From Sediminibacillus massiliensis (GTDB lineage Bacteria > Bacillota > Bacilli > Bacillales > Amphibacillaceae): a stretch of DNA of 64,000 nt. Position numbers and translations under genes: made by a program. Where the stretch lies: positions 1,691,332-1,755,331 of the forward strand of contig NZ_LT732535.1 of NCBI RefSeq assembly GCF_900156915.1. Reading direction: 5' to 3'. Position 1 is the first letter of the stretch. The number at the start of each line of letters is the position of its first letter. This document shows, piece after piece, positions 43,237-51,892 of this stretch. The notes under the pieces were generated by a model. It searched no databases, was not told where the DNA came from, and worked only from the letters and a program-made list of their open reading frames with translations.

Positions 43237-43282
43237 AAAAAAGGACCAGGAAAATTCCAGTTGGAATTTTTCTTGGTCCTTT
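43237..43282 (-). terminator. Terminator of serA
   Basis: Minus strand: AAAGGACCAAGAAAAATTCC faces GGAATTTTCCTGGTCCTTTT with one mismatch, followed by a T-run. Very stable. Confidence 0.9.
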
Positions 43283-43303
43283 ACTGTGCCCCTCGTTGAC
43301 TGA

Positions 43304-44500
43304 TTAAATAATCCGGGTTGTCACCATTCCGTCGATTTGTTCCATCCGTTTTTTCAATTCAGGAATGATTTCGTCTTCAACATGGTTTTCGATATCAACC
43401 ATTGTATAGGCATAGTCTCCTCGGCTTCTATTAACCATATCGGCTATATTCAAATCGGAAGTTGAAATAACAGAAGAAATCTGGCCGACCATATTCGGCA
43501 CATTTTTATGAAATGCAGCAACACGGCTTCTCCCTAAATAAGGTAAATATGTGTTAGGGAAGTTGACAGAATTTCTAATATTCCCAGTTTCCAAAAATTC
43601 TTTAACCTGACGGGCTGCCATTTTTGCACAATTTACTTCTGATTCTTTTGTTGAAGCACCAAGATGCGGGATGGTAATTACATTTTTCATTTTCAAGACC
43701 TTTTCATTCGGGAAGTCTGTTATATATTTACCGACCTTCCCGGTGTCGAGTGCCATGTTCATGTCCTTTTCATTCACAAGTTCGCCCCGTGAAAAGTTCA
43801 ATAGATGAACACCTGGCTTCATCAGATTAAATGTTTCCTCGTTGAACATTCCAGCTGTCCCGTCAGTATATGGAACATGTACTGTTATAAAGTCAGACTT
43901 AGCAAATAACTGCTCCATTGTTTCTGCACGCTGCACATGGCTGGACAAGTTCCAGGCTGTGTCAACGGAAATAAACGGGTCAAAGCCAATGACATCCATC
44001 CCTAATGCAAGTGCATCATTCGCCACCAAAGCACCGATAGAACCTAAACCAATTACTCCCAGTGTCTTGCCGGCAATCTCATTGCCAACAAATTGCTTTT
44101 TTCCTGCTTCCACCAGTCCTGAAACCTGATCACCTTCGTTTCCTAGAGTCTTTGTCCAGGCTACGCCATCAAACAGGTTTCGTGAAGACGCCATCAGAGA
44201 GGATAAGACAAGTTCTTTTACCGCATTTGCATTAGCGCCGGGTGTATTGAAGACGACGATTCCCTTTTCTGTACACTTATCAACCGGAATATTGTTGACA
44301 CCCGCCCCGGCCCGTGCGATTGCCTTCAGATTGTTTCCAAACTCCATTGAGTGCATATTAAAGCTTCGCACCACAATAGCATCCGGATTTTCACTGTTAT
44401 CATCCAAATGATAGTCGCCACTGAACACATCCAGTCCGCTATCTGCTATATTGTTTAGTGTTTTGATTGTCCTTCTTTTTTCCATTAATATTGAGCTCAT
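43304..44500 (-). CDS. serA: D-3-phosphoglycerate dehydrogenase (SerA)
   Basis: A 398-residue NAD-dependent dehydrogenase that oxidises 3-phosphoglycerate to 3-phosphohydroxypyruvate, the first step of serine synthesis. It has the substrate-side RAGAGVNNIPVD near 82, the NAD loop GVIGLGSIGALVANDALALG near 150-170, catalytic Arg in NFSRGELV, and His in TIPHLGASTKES. A C-terminal ACT domain (about 325-398) could bind serine. It is the short SerA form, without the intervening domain of the roughly 525-residue B. subtilis type. The start has AGGAGG upstream. Its 400-base leader holds a guanine riboswitch and a ZTP riboswitch, each with a terminator. Confidence 0.97.
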   Translation of the reverse strand: MSSILMEKRRTIKTLNNIADSGLDVFSGDYHLDDNSENPDAIVVRSFNMHSMEFGNNLKAIARAGAGVNNIPVDKCTEKGIVVFNTPGANANAVKELVLSSLMASSRNLFDGVAWTKTLGNEGDQVSGLVEAGKKQFVGNEIAGKTLGVIGLGSIGALVANDALALGMDVIGFDPFISVDTAWNLSSHVQRAETMEQLFAKSDFITVHVPYTDGTAGMFNEETFNLMKPGVHLLNFSRGELVNEKDMNMALDTGKVGKYITDFPNEKVLKMKNVITIPHLGASTKESEVNCAKMAARQVKEFLETGNIRNSVNFPNTYLPYLGRSRVAAFHKNVPNMVGQISSVISTSDLNIADMVNRSRGDYAYTMVDIENHVEDEIIPELKKRMEQIDGMVTTRII

Positions 44501-44587
44501 TCTGTTTCCTCCTCTTGATTAAAAAGATAACTTCCGAACAGGGCGTCCTAAATTCTAAGAACAGTTTACATATATCCCCCCTAGAAA

Positions 44588-44622
44588 ACAAAAAGAGGCA
44601 AGGGAATTTTTCCCTTACCTCT
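44588..44622 (-). terminator. ZTP-controlled terminator upstream of serA
   Basis: Minus strand: AGAGGTAAGGGAA pairs with TTCCCTTGCCTCT (one G-T) across AAA, followed by TTTTTG. The left arm starts at the end of the aptamer motif GGGCA, so aptamer and terminator compete. Confidence 0.9.
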
Positions 44623-44689
44623 GCCCAGGCGAACGGCTGCGACACTATGTGCTCCCTCACGGTTTTCCGCGTTCGCCAGTCACACATAG
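44622..44689 (-). promoter_or_regulatory. ZTP (pfl-class) riboswitch aptamer controlling serA
   Basis: Minus strand: CTATGT and ACATAG close the first domain, which contains GTGACTGGCGAA, a GCGG/CCGT hairpin and GGGAGC. The second domain is GCAGCCGTTCGCCTGGGCA. All blocks known to be conserved in ZTP aptamers are present, and the closing stem covaries with that of the serC copy. It is the second of two aptamers in the serA leader. Confidence 0.93.
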
Positions 44690-44712
44690 TATTGTCTTTT
44701 TATTTTTGACGG

Positions 44713-44812
44713 AAAAAGGTCCGGAAAGTGCATTCCTTTCCCGACCTACGGAAGTCAAAGTATTTAAGAAGAAGCACGAAGGTGCTGATATCTAATAAAT
44801 TCAATAAATACT
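44713..44812 (-). terminator. Expression platform of the guanine riboswitch: terminator and antiterminator
   Basis: Minus strand: AGGTCGGGAAAG pairs with CTTTCCGGACCT (one mismatch), followed by TTTTTCC (44747-44713). Upstream, TTAAAGTATTT and the aptamer end GACTACGG can instead pair with AAATACTTTGA and CCGTAGGTC, which includes the left arm of the terminator. When guanine stabilises the aptamer, the antiterminator cannot form and transcription should stop. Confidence 0.85.
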
Positions 44813-44888
44813 TTAACCCGTAGTCTGGTTCTTCCATTGGGAACCAGGTAGAAACACTCAGTCCATATTACCGAGAATATACGAGTAA
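44813..44888 (-). promoter_or_regulatory. Purine (guanine-type) riboswitch aptamer upstream of serA
   Basis: Minus strand: P1 is ACTCGTA with TACGGGT. P2 is CTCGGT with ACTGAG around loop AATATGG. The joining strand is TGTTTCTACC. P3 is CTGGTTC with GAACCAG, and the last junction is ACTAC. The core UAUGG loop and GUUUCUACC strand are the hallmarks of the purine class. The specificity base in the GACTAC junction is C, which pairs with guanine (T/U would select adenine). It precedes the ZTP aptamer by about 120 bases. Confidence 0.93.
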
Positions 44889-44912
44889 TATATGTAAATA
44901 GATTACATGGAT

Positions 44913-44941
44913 AATATAGCAGATTCACCAAATAGTTTCAA
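44913..44941 (-). promoter_or_regulatory. Promoter of serA
   Basis: Minus strand: TTGAAA (44941-44936), exactly 17 bases, TATATT (44918-44913). Transcription would begin near 44905, about 15 bases before the guanine aptamer, giving a leader of about 400 bases. Confidence 0.75.
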
Positions 44942-45053
44942 TAAGTTTTCTGGCAGATTTGAGATTAAAGATAGCCGGGATCAGAAAAAGAAATTCTCCA
45001 CACACATATTGTGAATAGGAAATCCCGCCTTCCATCACTTAGAAAATTCCTAT

Positions 45054-46871
45054 TCATGATATACGCTTCAGCTTCCACTCAATCTCTTCATAACTTACCG
45101 GTTTGCCGAAATAGTAGCCTTGACCGATTGGACATTTCAACTTTCTAAGTAAATTGAAATGTTCTTCGGTTTCAATCCCTTCTGCTACTACAACCAAATC
45201 CATATTCCTGCCTATATCGATGATACTTTTGATAACTTCTTCTCCATATTTTCCCGATGAAATATGGTGTACAAAGCTACGATCGATCTTCAGTGTATCG
45301 ATTGGAAGGTAGTTCAAAACACTCAGAGAAGAATAACCTGTCCCAAAATCATCAATGGATAGACCAACCCCGAGGTCTTTTATAGCATTCAACAACGGGA
45401 TAATGTTTGCTTCGGTTGTAATTGTTTCCGTGATTTCCAGTTCTAAATACTGAGGATCAACTTGAAATTCCTCCATCATTGCCCTTAAAAAGGAGACAAA
45501 CTGTTTCTCTTGCAATTGTCGATTGGAAATATTGACGGATAATTTGACAGGACGGTAGCCTTTGTCTTCCCATTTTGATAAGCGGGATAGTGATTCATTG
45601 ATAACCCACTTTCCGATATCAACAATCAGGGTAGACTCTTCTGCAATTGGAATAAACTCTGCTGGCGACACGTCTCCCAAAACCGCACTTTCCCATCTGA
45701 TCAATGCTTCCAAGCCAACCAGGCATTTTGCCTCCATATCGTATTTAGGTTGAAAATAAAGGGAAAGTTCTCCCTCTGCTATCGCATTTCCCAATTGCTG
45801 CTCGATTATTAACTTTCGCTCCTGACAACGTTTAATAGAATCGTTATATAAGACGAATCGATTTTTTCCAGATTGTTTGCCATGATACATTGCTAAATCA
45901 GCAAATTGTAATAATTCTTCTTTATTGTCGGTGTCTTCGGGATAGCGGCTTATACCAATACTAGGTGTGATTTGGATTTGATTCCCATTTAACAGTTGCG
46001 GCCAGGAAACTTGCTTTGAAATATCCATTGCAAGTTGTTGTACTTCCCGTTGTGATGTTTTTGAAGATAATACAATAAATTCGTCTCCCCCAAGGTGGTA
46101 AACGGACAACATGTCCTGTTGCAATCCCTCTAGTCTTCGGCCTGTCTCTACCAATAATTGATCGCCGGCGTTATGCCCGAGCATATCATTGATGTACTTG
46201 AATCTATCTAAATCAATAAAGAATAAGGAAAAAGGGATTTCTTTTTCCATAAGTTCATTTAATTTATCATACATCGAGCGTCTGTTTGGAATTTCGGTTA
46301 AATCATTGTGCAATGCAATGTGTTGTATGAGGTTTTCGCTTTCTTTTAGTTTGGTGATATCCCTGACTACGGCAATCACCTTGCCAGTTTCGTTAATTTT
46401 CGAGATGGACATTTCTTGTGGAAATGTGGAACCGTCTTTTCTTACTCCCTCTAGCTCTCCACGCCAATGTCCTGTTAACTGAAATTTCGGCATAACTTGT
46501 TCTTCTATCCAATCCAGCGTTTCCTGGCTATAGCAGTCTTTCCAATTCTTAAGCTCTGAAGATGTGTATCCGTACATCTTAAACTGTGACTCGTTCATAA
46601 ATTCAAAATATCCGTTTTCATCTGTAATTCCTATTGCATCAGTCGTAGCTTGAAGGCTTTGCTTATATTGCTCCAGTTCCAGTTTCCCTCTCTTTAATTG
46701 CTTGTATGAAAAAATGAATTTGTCGATTATCATACCTATGAAAAAACCCAACAGGCCATTTGCTATTAATACCATTAAACTGACTGCCGTAAAGGCAGCA
46801 TTGTAGGTTAAAGAAGTAATGTTAACTGTCATTATAAGTATCGGACATAGGACCCTTCCTAAGTATGCCAT
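45054..46871 (-). CDS. PAS-GGDEF-EAL cyclic di-GMP signalling protein
   Basis: The 605-residue protein has two N-terminal hydrophobic segments (about 9-50) and a PAS domain (about 68-175; DAIGITDENGYFEFMN). A GGDEF domain follows (about 185-345; intact HLGGDEFIVL), then an EAL domain (about 360-605; GLEALIRWE, NISNRQL, ITETITTE, IDDFGTGYSS, VAEGIET). Both catalytic motifs look complete, so it may make and degrade c-di-GMP; no RxxD inhibitory site precedes GGDEF. The membrane anchor and PAS domain suggest control by a membrane or redox signal. The start has GGAGG six bases upstream. A stem of GAATAGGAA with TTCCTATTC overlaps the stop. Monocistronic. Confidence 0.95.
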   Translation of the reverse strand: MAYLGRVLCPILIMTVNITSLTYNAAFTAVSLMVLIANGLLGFFIGMIIDKFIFSYKQLKRGKLELEQYKQSLQATTDAIGITDENGYFEFMNESQFKMYGYTSSELKNWKDCYSQETLDWIEEQVMPKFQLTGHWRGELEGVRKDGSTFPQEMSISKINETGKVIAVVRDITKLKESENLIQHIALHNDLTEIPNRRSMYDKLNELMEKEIPFSLFFIDLDRFKYINDMLGHNAGDQLLVETGRRLEGLQQDMLSVYHLGGDEFIVLSSKTSQREVQQLAMDISKQVSWPQLLNGNQIQITPSIGISRYPEDTDNKEELLQFADLAMYHGKQSGKNRFVLYNDSIKRCQERKLIIEQQLGNAIAEGELSLYFQPKYDMEAKCLVGLEALIRWESAVLGDVSPAEFIPIAEESTLIVDIGKWVINESLSRLSKWEDKGYRPVKLSVNISNRQLQEKQFVSFLRAMMEEFQVDPQYLELEITETITTEANIIPLLNAIKDLGVGLSIDDFGTGYSSLSVLNYLPIDTLKIDRSFVHHISSGKYGEEVIKSIIDIGRNMDLVVVAEGIETEEHFNLLRKLKCPIGQGYYFGKPVSYEEIEWKLKRIS

Positions 46872-47011
46872 CGTATTCCTCCGTCATTTAAGGGCTTTAT
46901 GGATATAATTATGTAAATTATACCCTCCACCATTAGACATGAAAAGACAAAATTCTTGGTATTATTAATATTATGAATATAAACTGAAAAATGGACCTAA
47001 GATAAAATAAT

Positions 47012-47051
47012 AAATAACAGCACCAGCTGTGAAAACCGGTGCTGCTATTTT
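47012..47051 (-). terminator. Terminator of the second BCCT gene
   Basis: Minus strand: AATAGCAGCACCGG faces CTGGTGCTGTTATT, followed by TATTATTTTAT. Confidence 0.85.
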
Positions 47052-47058
47052 GGCATTA

Positions 47059-48615
47059 TTATTCCTGGTAAGAATTAGAATCCTTTCTAATATTGTGCTT
47101 CCACGCCTGGTCTTTATCAATCATCTTTTTCGCTGCATAGATGAGGATGAATTGGACCAAGATTATCGGTAGACCCATCAAGCCGGATATCACTTCTAGC
47201 GGGGCGAGTCCTCCAATCCGCATCAACACTAATGCCATACCTGTAATTACTGCAGCTATGATAATACGCAGGATTTTGGGCGGTTCATTTTTACTCATAT
47301 CTTTTGTACTCGTATAAGCAGCCACCGTATAAGTCGTAGAGTCTAGTGTGGTCGTCAAGAAGATAAGAGCTACAATCATGAAAATGATAATAGAAATTTC
47401 TCCCATTGGAAGTGTTGACAGAATATCTGGTATAGCTGCCATTCTTTCATTGTTTTCAACTAATTCCAAGACGGACAAATCTCCTGACAGGTACCTGTGC
47501 ACTCCCAATCCACCAAGAACCCCTGTAGCAAACCAGGAAATCAAGGTCGGCGCCAATAAATAAGTAAGAATCATTTCTTTGATTGTTCTTCCTTTGGAGA
47601 TTTTAGCTGCAAAGACACTGTGCAGCATTGCCCATGTCGCACTGTAGGCATACCAGAAGACAGTGTTACTTTGTACGTGGGATGCTTCTCCTTGATGAAC
47701 CGAATCCGTGTTCAATGATATATTCAGATAATTAGAAAACAAGAAGTACAAACTATCGGAAAAATAGTTTAATATAAACACACCTGGTCCTGCTATGAGA
47801 ATAAATAAAGCAAAAATCCCTGCCAAATACATGTTGATCGTACTCAACCGTTTAATCCCTTTTTCAATACCTAGATAAGCACTAAGGGAAAACAACATAA
47901 CCCAAATAATCGTGACAATGATGGTCATTGTAAAGGTTACTTCCATACCTGTAAGAGCGGATAAATTATAAGTAACTATTGGCGCTCCCAGGCCAAGTGT
48001 CACCGCCGCTCCGGACAAGATACTGATCAAGAAAAGAACATCCAGGACCTTACCGCCAATTCCGTCGGTAAACTTATCGCCGAATAAAGAACGGCATGCC
48101 TCCGATATTCTCATTAACGGGCGTTTCTTCACATGAAGAATATATCCCATTGCTGGTGCAGCCATGACAAATATAGCGAACACTTGAAAACTCCATAAGA
48201 ACATGCTGTAGGAGTTTCCCCACATCAATGCTTCCGCCGAACCAGGCTCAACACCAACCGGCGGATCATTTGCTACCGATGTCCACTGGAGCATTCCTGT
48301 CCGCATGATTGTCGAACCTACTCCCATTGCCACTAAGATGGAAGCATACTCAAAAAGCGTGAACCGCGGCTTTTCTGTCGGATCCCCCAACACAACTTGT
48401 CCATACTTAGAAAAAGATAAATAAAGACCAGCTGCCACGAGTATAACCCCGTACCACAGATAGCCCCAGCTGAATACTTTTACAATATAATCAAATATGG
48501 AATTCAGCAGTTCCAAAGATTCCGCTTCATATAAAGCAAACGGAATACTGATTGCGATGATAATAATCAGTGCTGGTAAGAAAATTTTATAATCGATTAA
48601 GTTCTTTTTGTTCAT
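47059..48615 (-). CDS. Divergent BCCT family transporter
   Basis: The 518-residue membrane protein has the same length and helix pattern as the BCCT carrier at 639-2255, including RISEACRSLFG after helix 4 and FAAKISKGRTIKEMI after helix 8. The substrate-site motifs differ. The glycine stretch reads AMGVGSTIMRTGMLQWTSVA instead of GIGxxxxYWGxxEW, and helix 8 reads VFWYAYSATWAMLHSVFAAK, without the tandem Trp of the family signature. It is clearly in the family, but a different substrate or coupling is likely. The start at 48615 has AGGAGG upstream. Monocistronic. Confidence 0.92.
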   Translation of the reverse strand: MNKKNLIDYKIFLPALIIIIAISIPFALYEAESLELLNSIFDYIVKVFSWGYLWYGVILVAAGLYLSFSKYGQVVLGDPTEKPRFTLFEYASILVAMGVGSTIMRTGMLQWTSVANDPPVGVEPGSAEALMWGNSYSMFLWSFQVFAIFVMAAPAMGYILHVKKRPLMRISEACRSLFGDKFTDGIGGKVLDVLFLISILSGAAVTLGLGAPIVTYNLSALTGMEVTFTMTIIVTIIWVMLFSLSAYLGIEKGIKRLSTINMYLAGIFALFILIAGPGVFILNYFSDSLYFLFSNYLNISLNTDSVHQGEASHVQSNTVFWYAYSATWAMLHSVFAAKISKGRTIKEMILTYLLAPTLISWFATGVLGGLGVHRYLSGDLSVLELVENNERMAAIPDILSTLPMGEISIIIFMIVALIFLTTTLDSTTYTVAAYTSTKDMSKNEPPKILRIIIAAVITGMALVLMRIGGLAPLEVISGLMGLPIILVQFILIYAAKKMIDKDQAWKHNIRKDSNSYQE

Positions 48616-48827
48616 CGAATCCTCCTCTACTTTTTCACTCGCCTTTTCTCTTTACCCTTTAAGTGAAAAAATATAACTAAGGAACTAGATGAATTTCGCA
48701 GTGGATAATATTCCCTTTCTTTTCTCCCTATTATGCACCCTATAATTTGATTATTAGAATGGATAGAATTACAATATATCTAGAATTCGAGATTCTTAAA
48801 TTCAAATTTAATTCTGAGAGGAAGAAC

Positions 48828-49058
48828 ATGAATGTCAACTTCTATGTCAAAAGGTCCATAGGGGAAGTGAATCACAGTATCGAAAATATCACGAATGAAA
48901 TAAAGAAGATTTCTATTGGCACCGTCAATATTCAAAAGGATGTGGAAGAAGGGGTAGAACATATAAACATCGCTTCTTGAGATTACCAAGAGATTGTCGC
49001 TTCTGGCGAGGCCTTAAAATTAGAAGCAGAAATGACGATGCCCCGGCCGTTAGCCTGA
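48828..49058 (+). pseudogene. Short helical ORF with an in-frame stop (possible chemoreceptor fragment)
   Basis: ATG 48828 follows AGAGGAAG and opens a 50-codon frame, NVNFYVKRSIGEVNHSIENI and on to EGVEHINIAS, stopping at TGA 48978. The same frame continues DYQEIVASGEALKLEAEMTM and ends at 49058. The heptad spacing and the EIVASGEALK stretch resemble the signalling helix of methyl-accepting proteins, where Ser/Ala-rich repeats occur. The match is weak. It could be a dead fragment or an unrelated small coiled coil. Confidence 0.4.
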
Positions 49059-49070
49059 CGGACATCGTCA
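49033..49070 (-). terminator. Terminator of the BceB-like gene
   Basis: TGACGATG pairs with CATCGTCA, with an inner CCGT/ACGG stem. On the minus strand it is followed by TTTCTGC only, so it is a moderate terminator. Confidence 0.55.
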
Positions 49071-49087
49071 CCATAAAACATTCCCTT

Positions 49088-51034
49088 TCACAGTGCTTCT
49101 TTTATCACTTTCTTATAATAAAGCACAGACAGAACTGCAAATAATGAATAAAGAATTGTGTATAATCCCATTACAATGAACATCGGTGTCCACAATTCCG
49201 TCCCAAAGAAGAACCAGCCAGATTTAACAGCGAAATAGCTATGTGATAAACCGACCACAAGCGGGATGCCGAAGCTAAACATTTGCTTTCCCTGAATACC
49301 TCTCAGCAAGTCTTTCCTTGTAAAGCCTAATTTCCGGAGAATGGTGTAGTTAGGCTTTTCCTCCTCACTTTCACCCATTTGCTTGAAATAAAGGATGCAA
49401 CCGGATGTGACAAGAAAAGCCAATCCCAGGAAACCGACGATGAACATGGTTAGACCCATGGATAGCTTCAAATCTTTTGATAGCTGATAGACTGAGTAGT
49501 AGCCAAATTCCTCACTAAAGGGCATATTCTGAAAAATGGAATTTGCTGACTCGCCCTTTTCTTCATCATCCAGGTCAATACCAATATAGATGGTCGATTT
49601 ATTCTGCAATTCAGGATCAAAATCATTCTGCAAATGTTGAAAGTCTTTTTCATCTACTATTGCTGTCGGGAGACCGCCACTTGAAAAATAATTGGAAATA
49701 ACATGTTCTGTGGTCATTCCGATGAAATTAAGGTCATACTCTTCATTCAGTCCATGGATGACCACTTCTCCTGAATCTTTAAAAGATATAATCCCCTGGA
49801 GGGCGTCACTGTACCCAGTAAACAACATCTGCCCATCCGCTAATTCAACTCCATCCACTTCTGTATCTTTGACAATAGGCACTCCCATCAACCCATCGTC
49901 TGTGTTTAAAGTACTAATATCCTGTTCAAGCACCTTCTCCACATCTATCTTTGCCTCGAGCACTTGGATGTTTCTTTGCTTGTACTCAATTCCATTCTCA
50001 CTCAGTTTCTCTCCAAAAGCATCTGCATGAGCATTGTCTATTAAGGCAAAATCGGCAGCAGCCATATCTTCGGCGTTTTTCTCGGCTGAATAGTAAGAAA
50101 TATAGCTCAAGGACAATAAACCAATTGCCAAAGCAGAAACGGTAGTGATGATTGTCAGCAACAAGGCATTCGACTTCATCCGGAACATAATGCTGGATAG
50201 CGATAATACATCGTTAACATTCATATAACCATTTTTATTTTTGCGAATCAGATTGGCCACAAACCTGACAGAACCTTTGTAGAAAAAATAGGTTCCTAAA
50301 ATGACCGAAGCAAGAATAAAAATCATGGCCATGAATAACTGTGCCATCGAAATTAAATCACCATCAAATAACTTGGAGGATACAAAGTAACCAGTCCCTA
50401 TTAAACCAATCCCCAGAATTCCCATTATAATTTCCATAACAGAAATTTCTTTCACTTTGCCTTCTGTCTGGGATACCACTCTAAATAAAGAAAGGATACT
50501 TTGCCGTCTAATGAATAAGTAATTCATCAGCATGATCAGAAGATAAATGGCTCCGAATATGATCACTGTTTGGATAAGTGCTTCCTTTGAAAAGTGAAGA
50601 GCCGCCACAGCTTCCACTCCTGTAACTTTAAACAAGATCATGGTGATCAGCTTGGAGAAAGAAAAGCCGATGAAAACTCCTATTAAGAGGGAGGCGAAAT
50701 AAATAATCAGATTTTCCACACTCAAAATCCTGAAGATCCGGTTTTTCGTCATTCCGATCAGCTGAAACAAACCAATTTCCTGACTGCGCCTCTTGATAAA
50801 GAGCGTATTAGCGTACAAAAGAAAAATAGATACAATTGCTACAAGCAGAATGGATGCAGTCCGAATCGCTGCTGCGCCTTTAATCGAACCTTTGGCGGCA
50901 TCCAATGCCGGATCATATTGAAGGGTGACGAAAGCGAAATATAGCGCTACACTAAATACTAACGCAAACACATATAGATAGTAGTTCTTCAGATTCTTTT
51001 TCAAGTTGCGGAATATTAGTTGATTAATGCTCAT
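49088..51034 (-). CDS. BceB-type ABC transporter permease
   Basis: The 648-residue protein has the ten-helix BceB plan: one N-terminal helix, then helices in two FtsX-like groups, and a large extracellular domain of about 210 residues (about 305-520) between helices 7 and 8. It begins [20 protein letters not shown], the BceB consensus start. Such permeases work with a BceA ATPase in resistance to bacitracin, nisin or other lipid II-targeting peptides, and also act as the sensor for the cognate kinase. It overlaps the ATPase gene by 11 bases. The peptide recognised cannot be predicted; the extracellular domain decides it. Confidence 0.93.
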   Translation of the reverse strand: MSINQLIFRNLKKNLKNYYLYVFALVFSVALYFAFVTLQYDPALDAAKGSIKGAAAIRTASILLVAIVSIFLLYANTLFIKRRSQEIGLFQLIGMTKNRIFRILSVENLIIYFASLLIGVFIGFSFSKLITMILFKVTGVEAVAALHFSKEALIQTVIIFGAIYLLIMLMNYLFIRRQSILSLFRVVSQTEGKVKEISVMEIIMGILGIGLIGTGYFVSSKLFDGDLISMAQLFMAMIFILASVILGTYFFYKGSVRFVANLIRKNKNGYMNVNDVLSLSSIMFRMKSNALLLTIITTVSALAIGLLSLSYISYYSAEKNAEDMAAADFALIDNAHADAFGEKLSENGIEYKQRNIQVLEAKIDVEKVLEQDISTLNTDDGLMGVPIVKDTEVDGVELADGQMLFTGYSDALQGIISFKDSGEVVIHGLNEEYDLNFIGMTTEHVISNYFSSGGLPTAIVDEKDFQHLQNDFDPELQNKSTIYIGIDLDDEEKGESANSIFQNMPFSEEFGYYSVYQLSKDLKLSMGLTMFIVGFLGLAFLVTSGCILYFKQMGESEEEKPNYTILRKLGFTRKDLLRGIQGKQMFSFGIPLVVGLSHSYFAVKSGWFFFGTELWTPMFIVMGLYTILYSLFAVLSVLYYKKVIKEAL

Positions 51035-51785
51035 ATTGAACCCCGCCTAAAACACCTTGCGTTTTCATTATATCCTTCAAGAACGTCTGTCTAGTTTCTT
51101 CTCCTTTATTCAACTGGGTATAAATATGACCGTCTTTGATAAAAATCACACGGCTGCTGTAACTCGCCGCTACAGGATCATGGGTCACCATGACAATAGT
51201 CGCCTGCCGTTTTTCATTTAAATCAGCCAATTTATCCAATAGATCGGAAGCCGATTTAGAATCAAGCGCACCCGTTGGTTCATCTGCAAAGATAACACTC
51301 GGTTCATGAATAAACGCTCTTCCCGCTGAGGTGCGCTGTTTTTGTCCTCCCGATATTTCATTTGGATACTTGTCTTTGATCTCTTCAATTCCCAGTTCTT
51401 TGGCCACAGCATGAAACTTCTCATTTGCTTCCTTTTTCGAGACCTTCATAATAGACAGTGGCAAAAGAATATTCTCCTTCACCGTCAACGTGTCCAATAA
51501 GTTGTATTCCTGGAAAATAAAACCCAAGTGGTTTTTTCGAAATTCAGCAAGCTGTTTCTCTTTCCTGCCGGTGATCTCTTCGCCGTTGATTTTGATGGTG
51601 CCTTGACTAACTTTGTCAATAGATGAGAGAACATTCAGCAAGGTCGTCTTCCCTGACCCGGAAGCACCCATGATGGAAACGAATTCTCCTTTTTTGATGT
51701 TCAAATCAATCCCCATCAATACTTCTTGTTTCGTAAATTTATTTCCATAACTTTTTCGGATTTTATTGGCTTCTAAAATATCCAT
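51024..51785 (-). CDS. BceA-type ABC transporter ATP-binding protein
   Basis: A 253-residue MacB-class ATPase: Walker [10 protein letters not shown] near 40, Q-loop [10 protein letters not shown] near 90, signature [15 protein letters not shown] near 145, Walker [15 protein letters not shown] near 165, and His in VTHDPVAA. The family normally reads QQRVAIARA after SGG; here [10 protein letters not shown] is a common BceA spelling. The gene overlaps its permease and lies about 100 bp after the kinase gene, behind a terminator, so it probably has its own promoter activated by the response regulator. Confidence 0.94.
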   Translation of the reverse strand: MDILEANKIRKSYGNKFTKQEVLMGIDLNIKKGEFVSIMGASGSGKTTLLNVLSSIDKVSQGTIKINGEEITGRKEKQLAEFRKNHLGFIFQEYNLLDTLTVKENILLPLSIMKVSKKEANEKFHAVAKELGIEEIKDKYPNEISGGQKQRTSAGRAFIHEPSVIFADEPTGALDSKSASDLLDKLADLNEKRQATIVMVTHDPVAASYSSRVIFIKDGHIYTQLNKGEETRQTFLKDIMKTQGVLGGVQYEH

Positions 51786-51864
51786 ACGAAGACCCCCAAT
51801 GAATTGATATCTTCATTTTAATAACTTTGCTGTTTTATGTCCTTTCATTCTCCTAACAAATGAC

Positions 51865-51892
51865 AAAAGGATGTGACACTTTCGTCACATCC
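51865..51892 (-). terminator. Terminator after the BceS-like kinase gene
   Basis: Minus strand: GGATGTGAC pairs with GTCACATCC and is followed by TTTTGTC. The stem overlaps the last codons of the kinase gene and separates the regulatory from the transport genes. Confidence 0.8.

Noticed and set aside
44590-44690. T-box leader for serA, since amino acid genes often use one
   Set aside because: No specifier loop or T-box TGGNACC motif is present, while every conserved block of the ZTP aptamer is.
51865-51892. BceR operator (perfect dyad GGATGTGAC/GTCACATCC)
   Set aside because: On the minus strand it is followed by a T-run and overlaps the kinase stop codon, so it is better read as the kinase-gene terminator.
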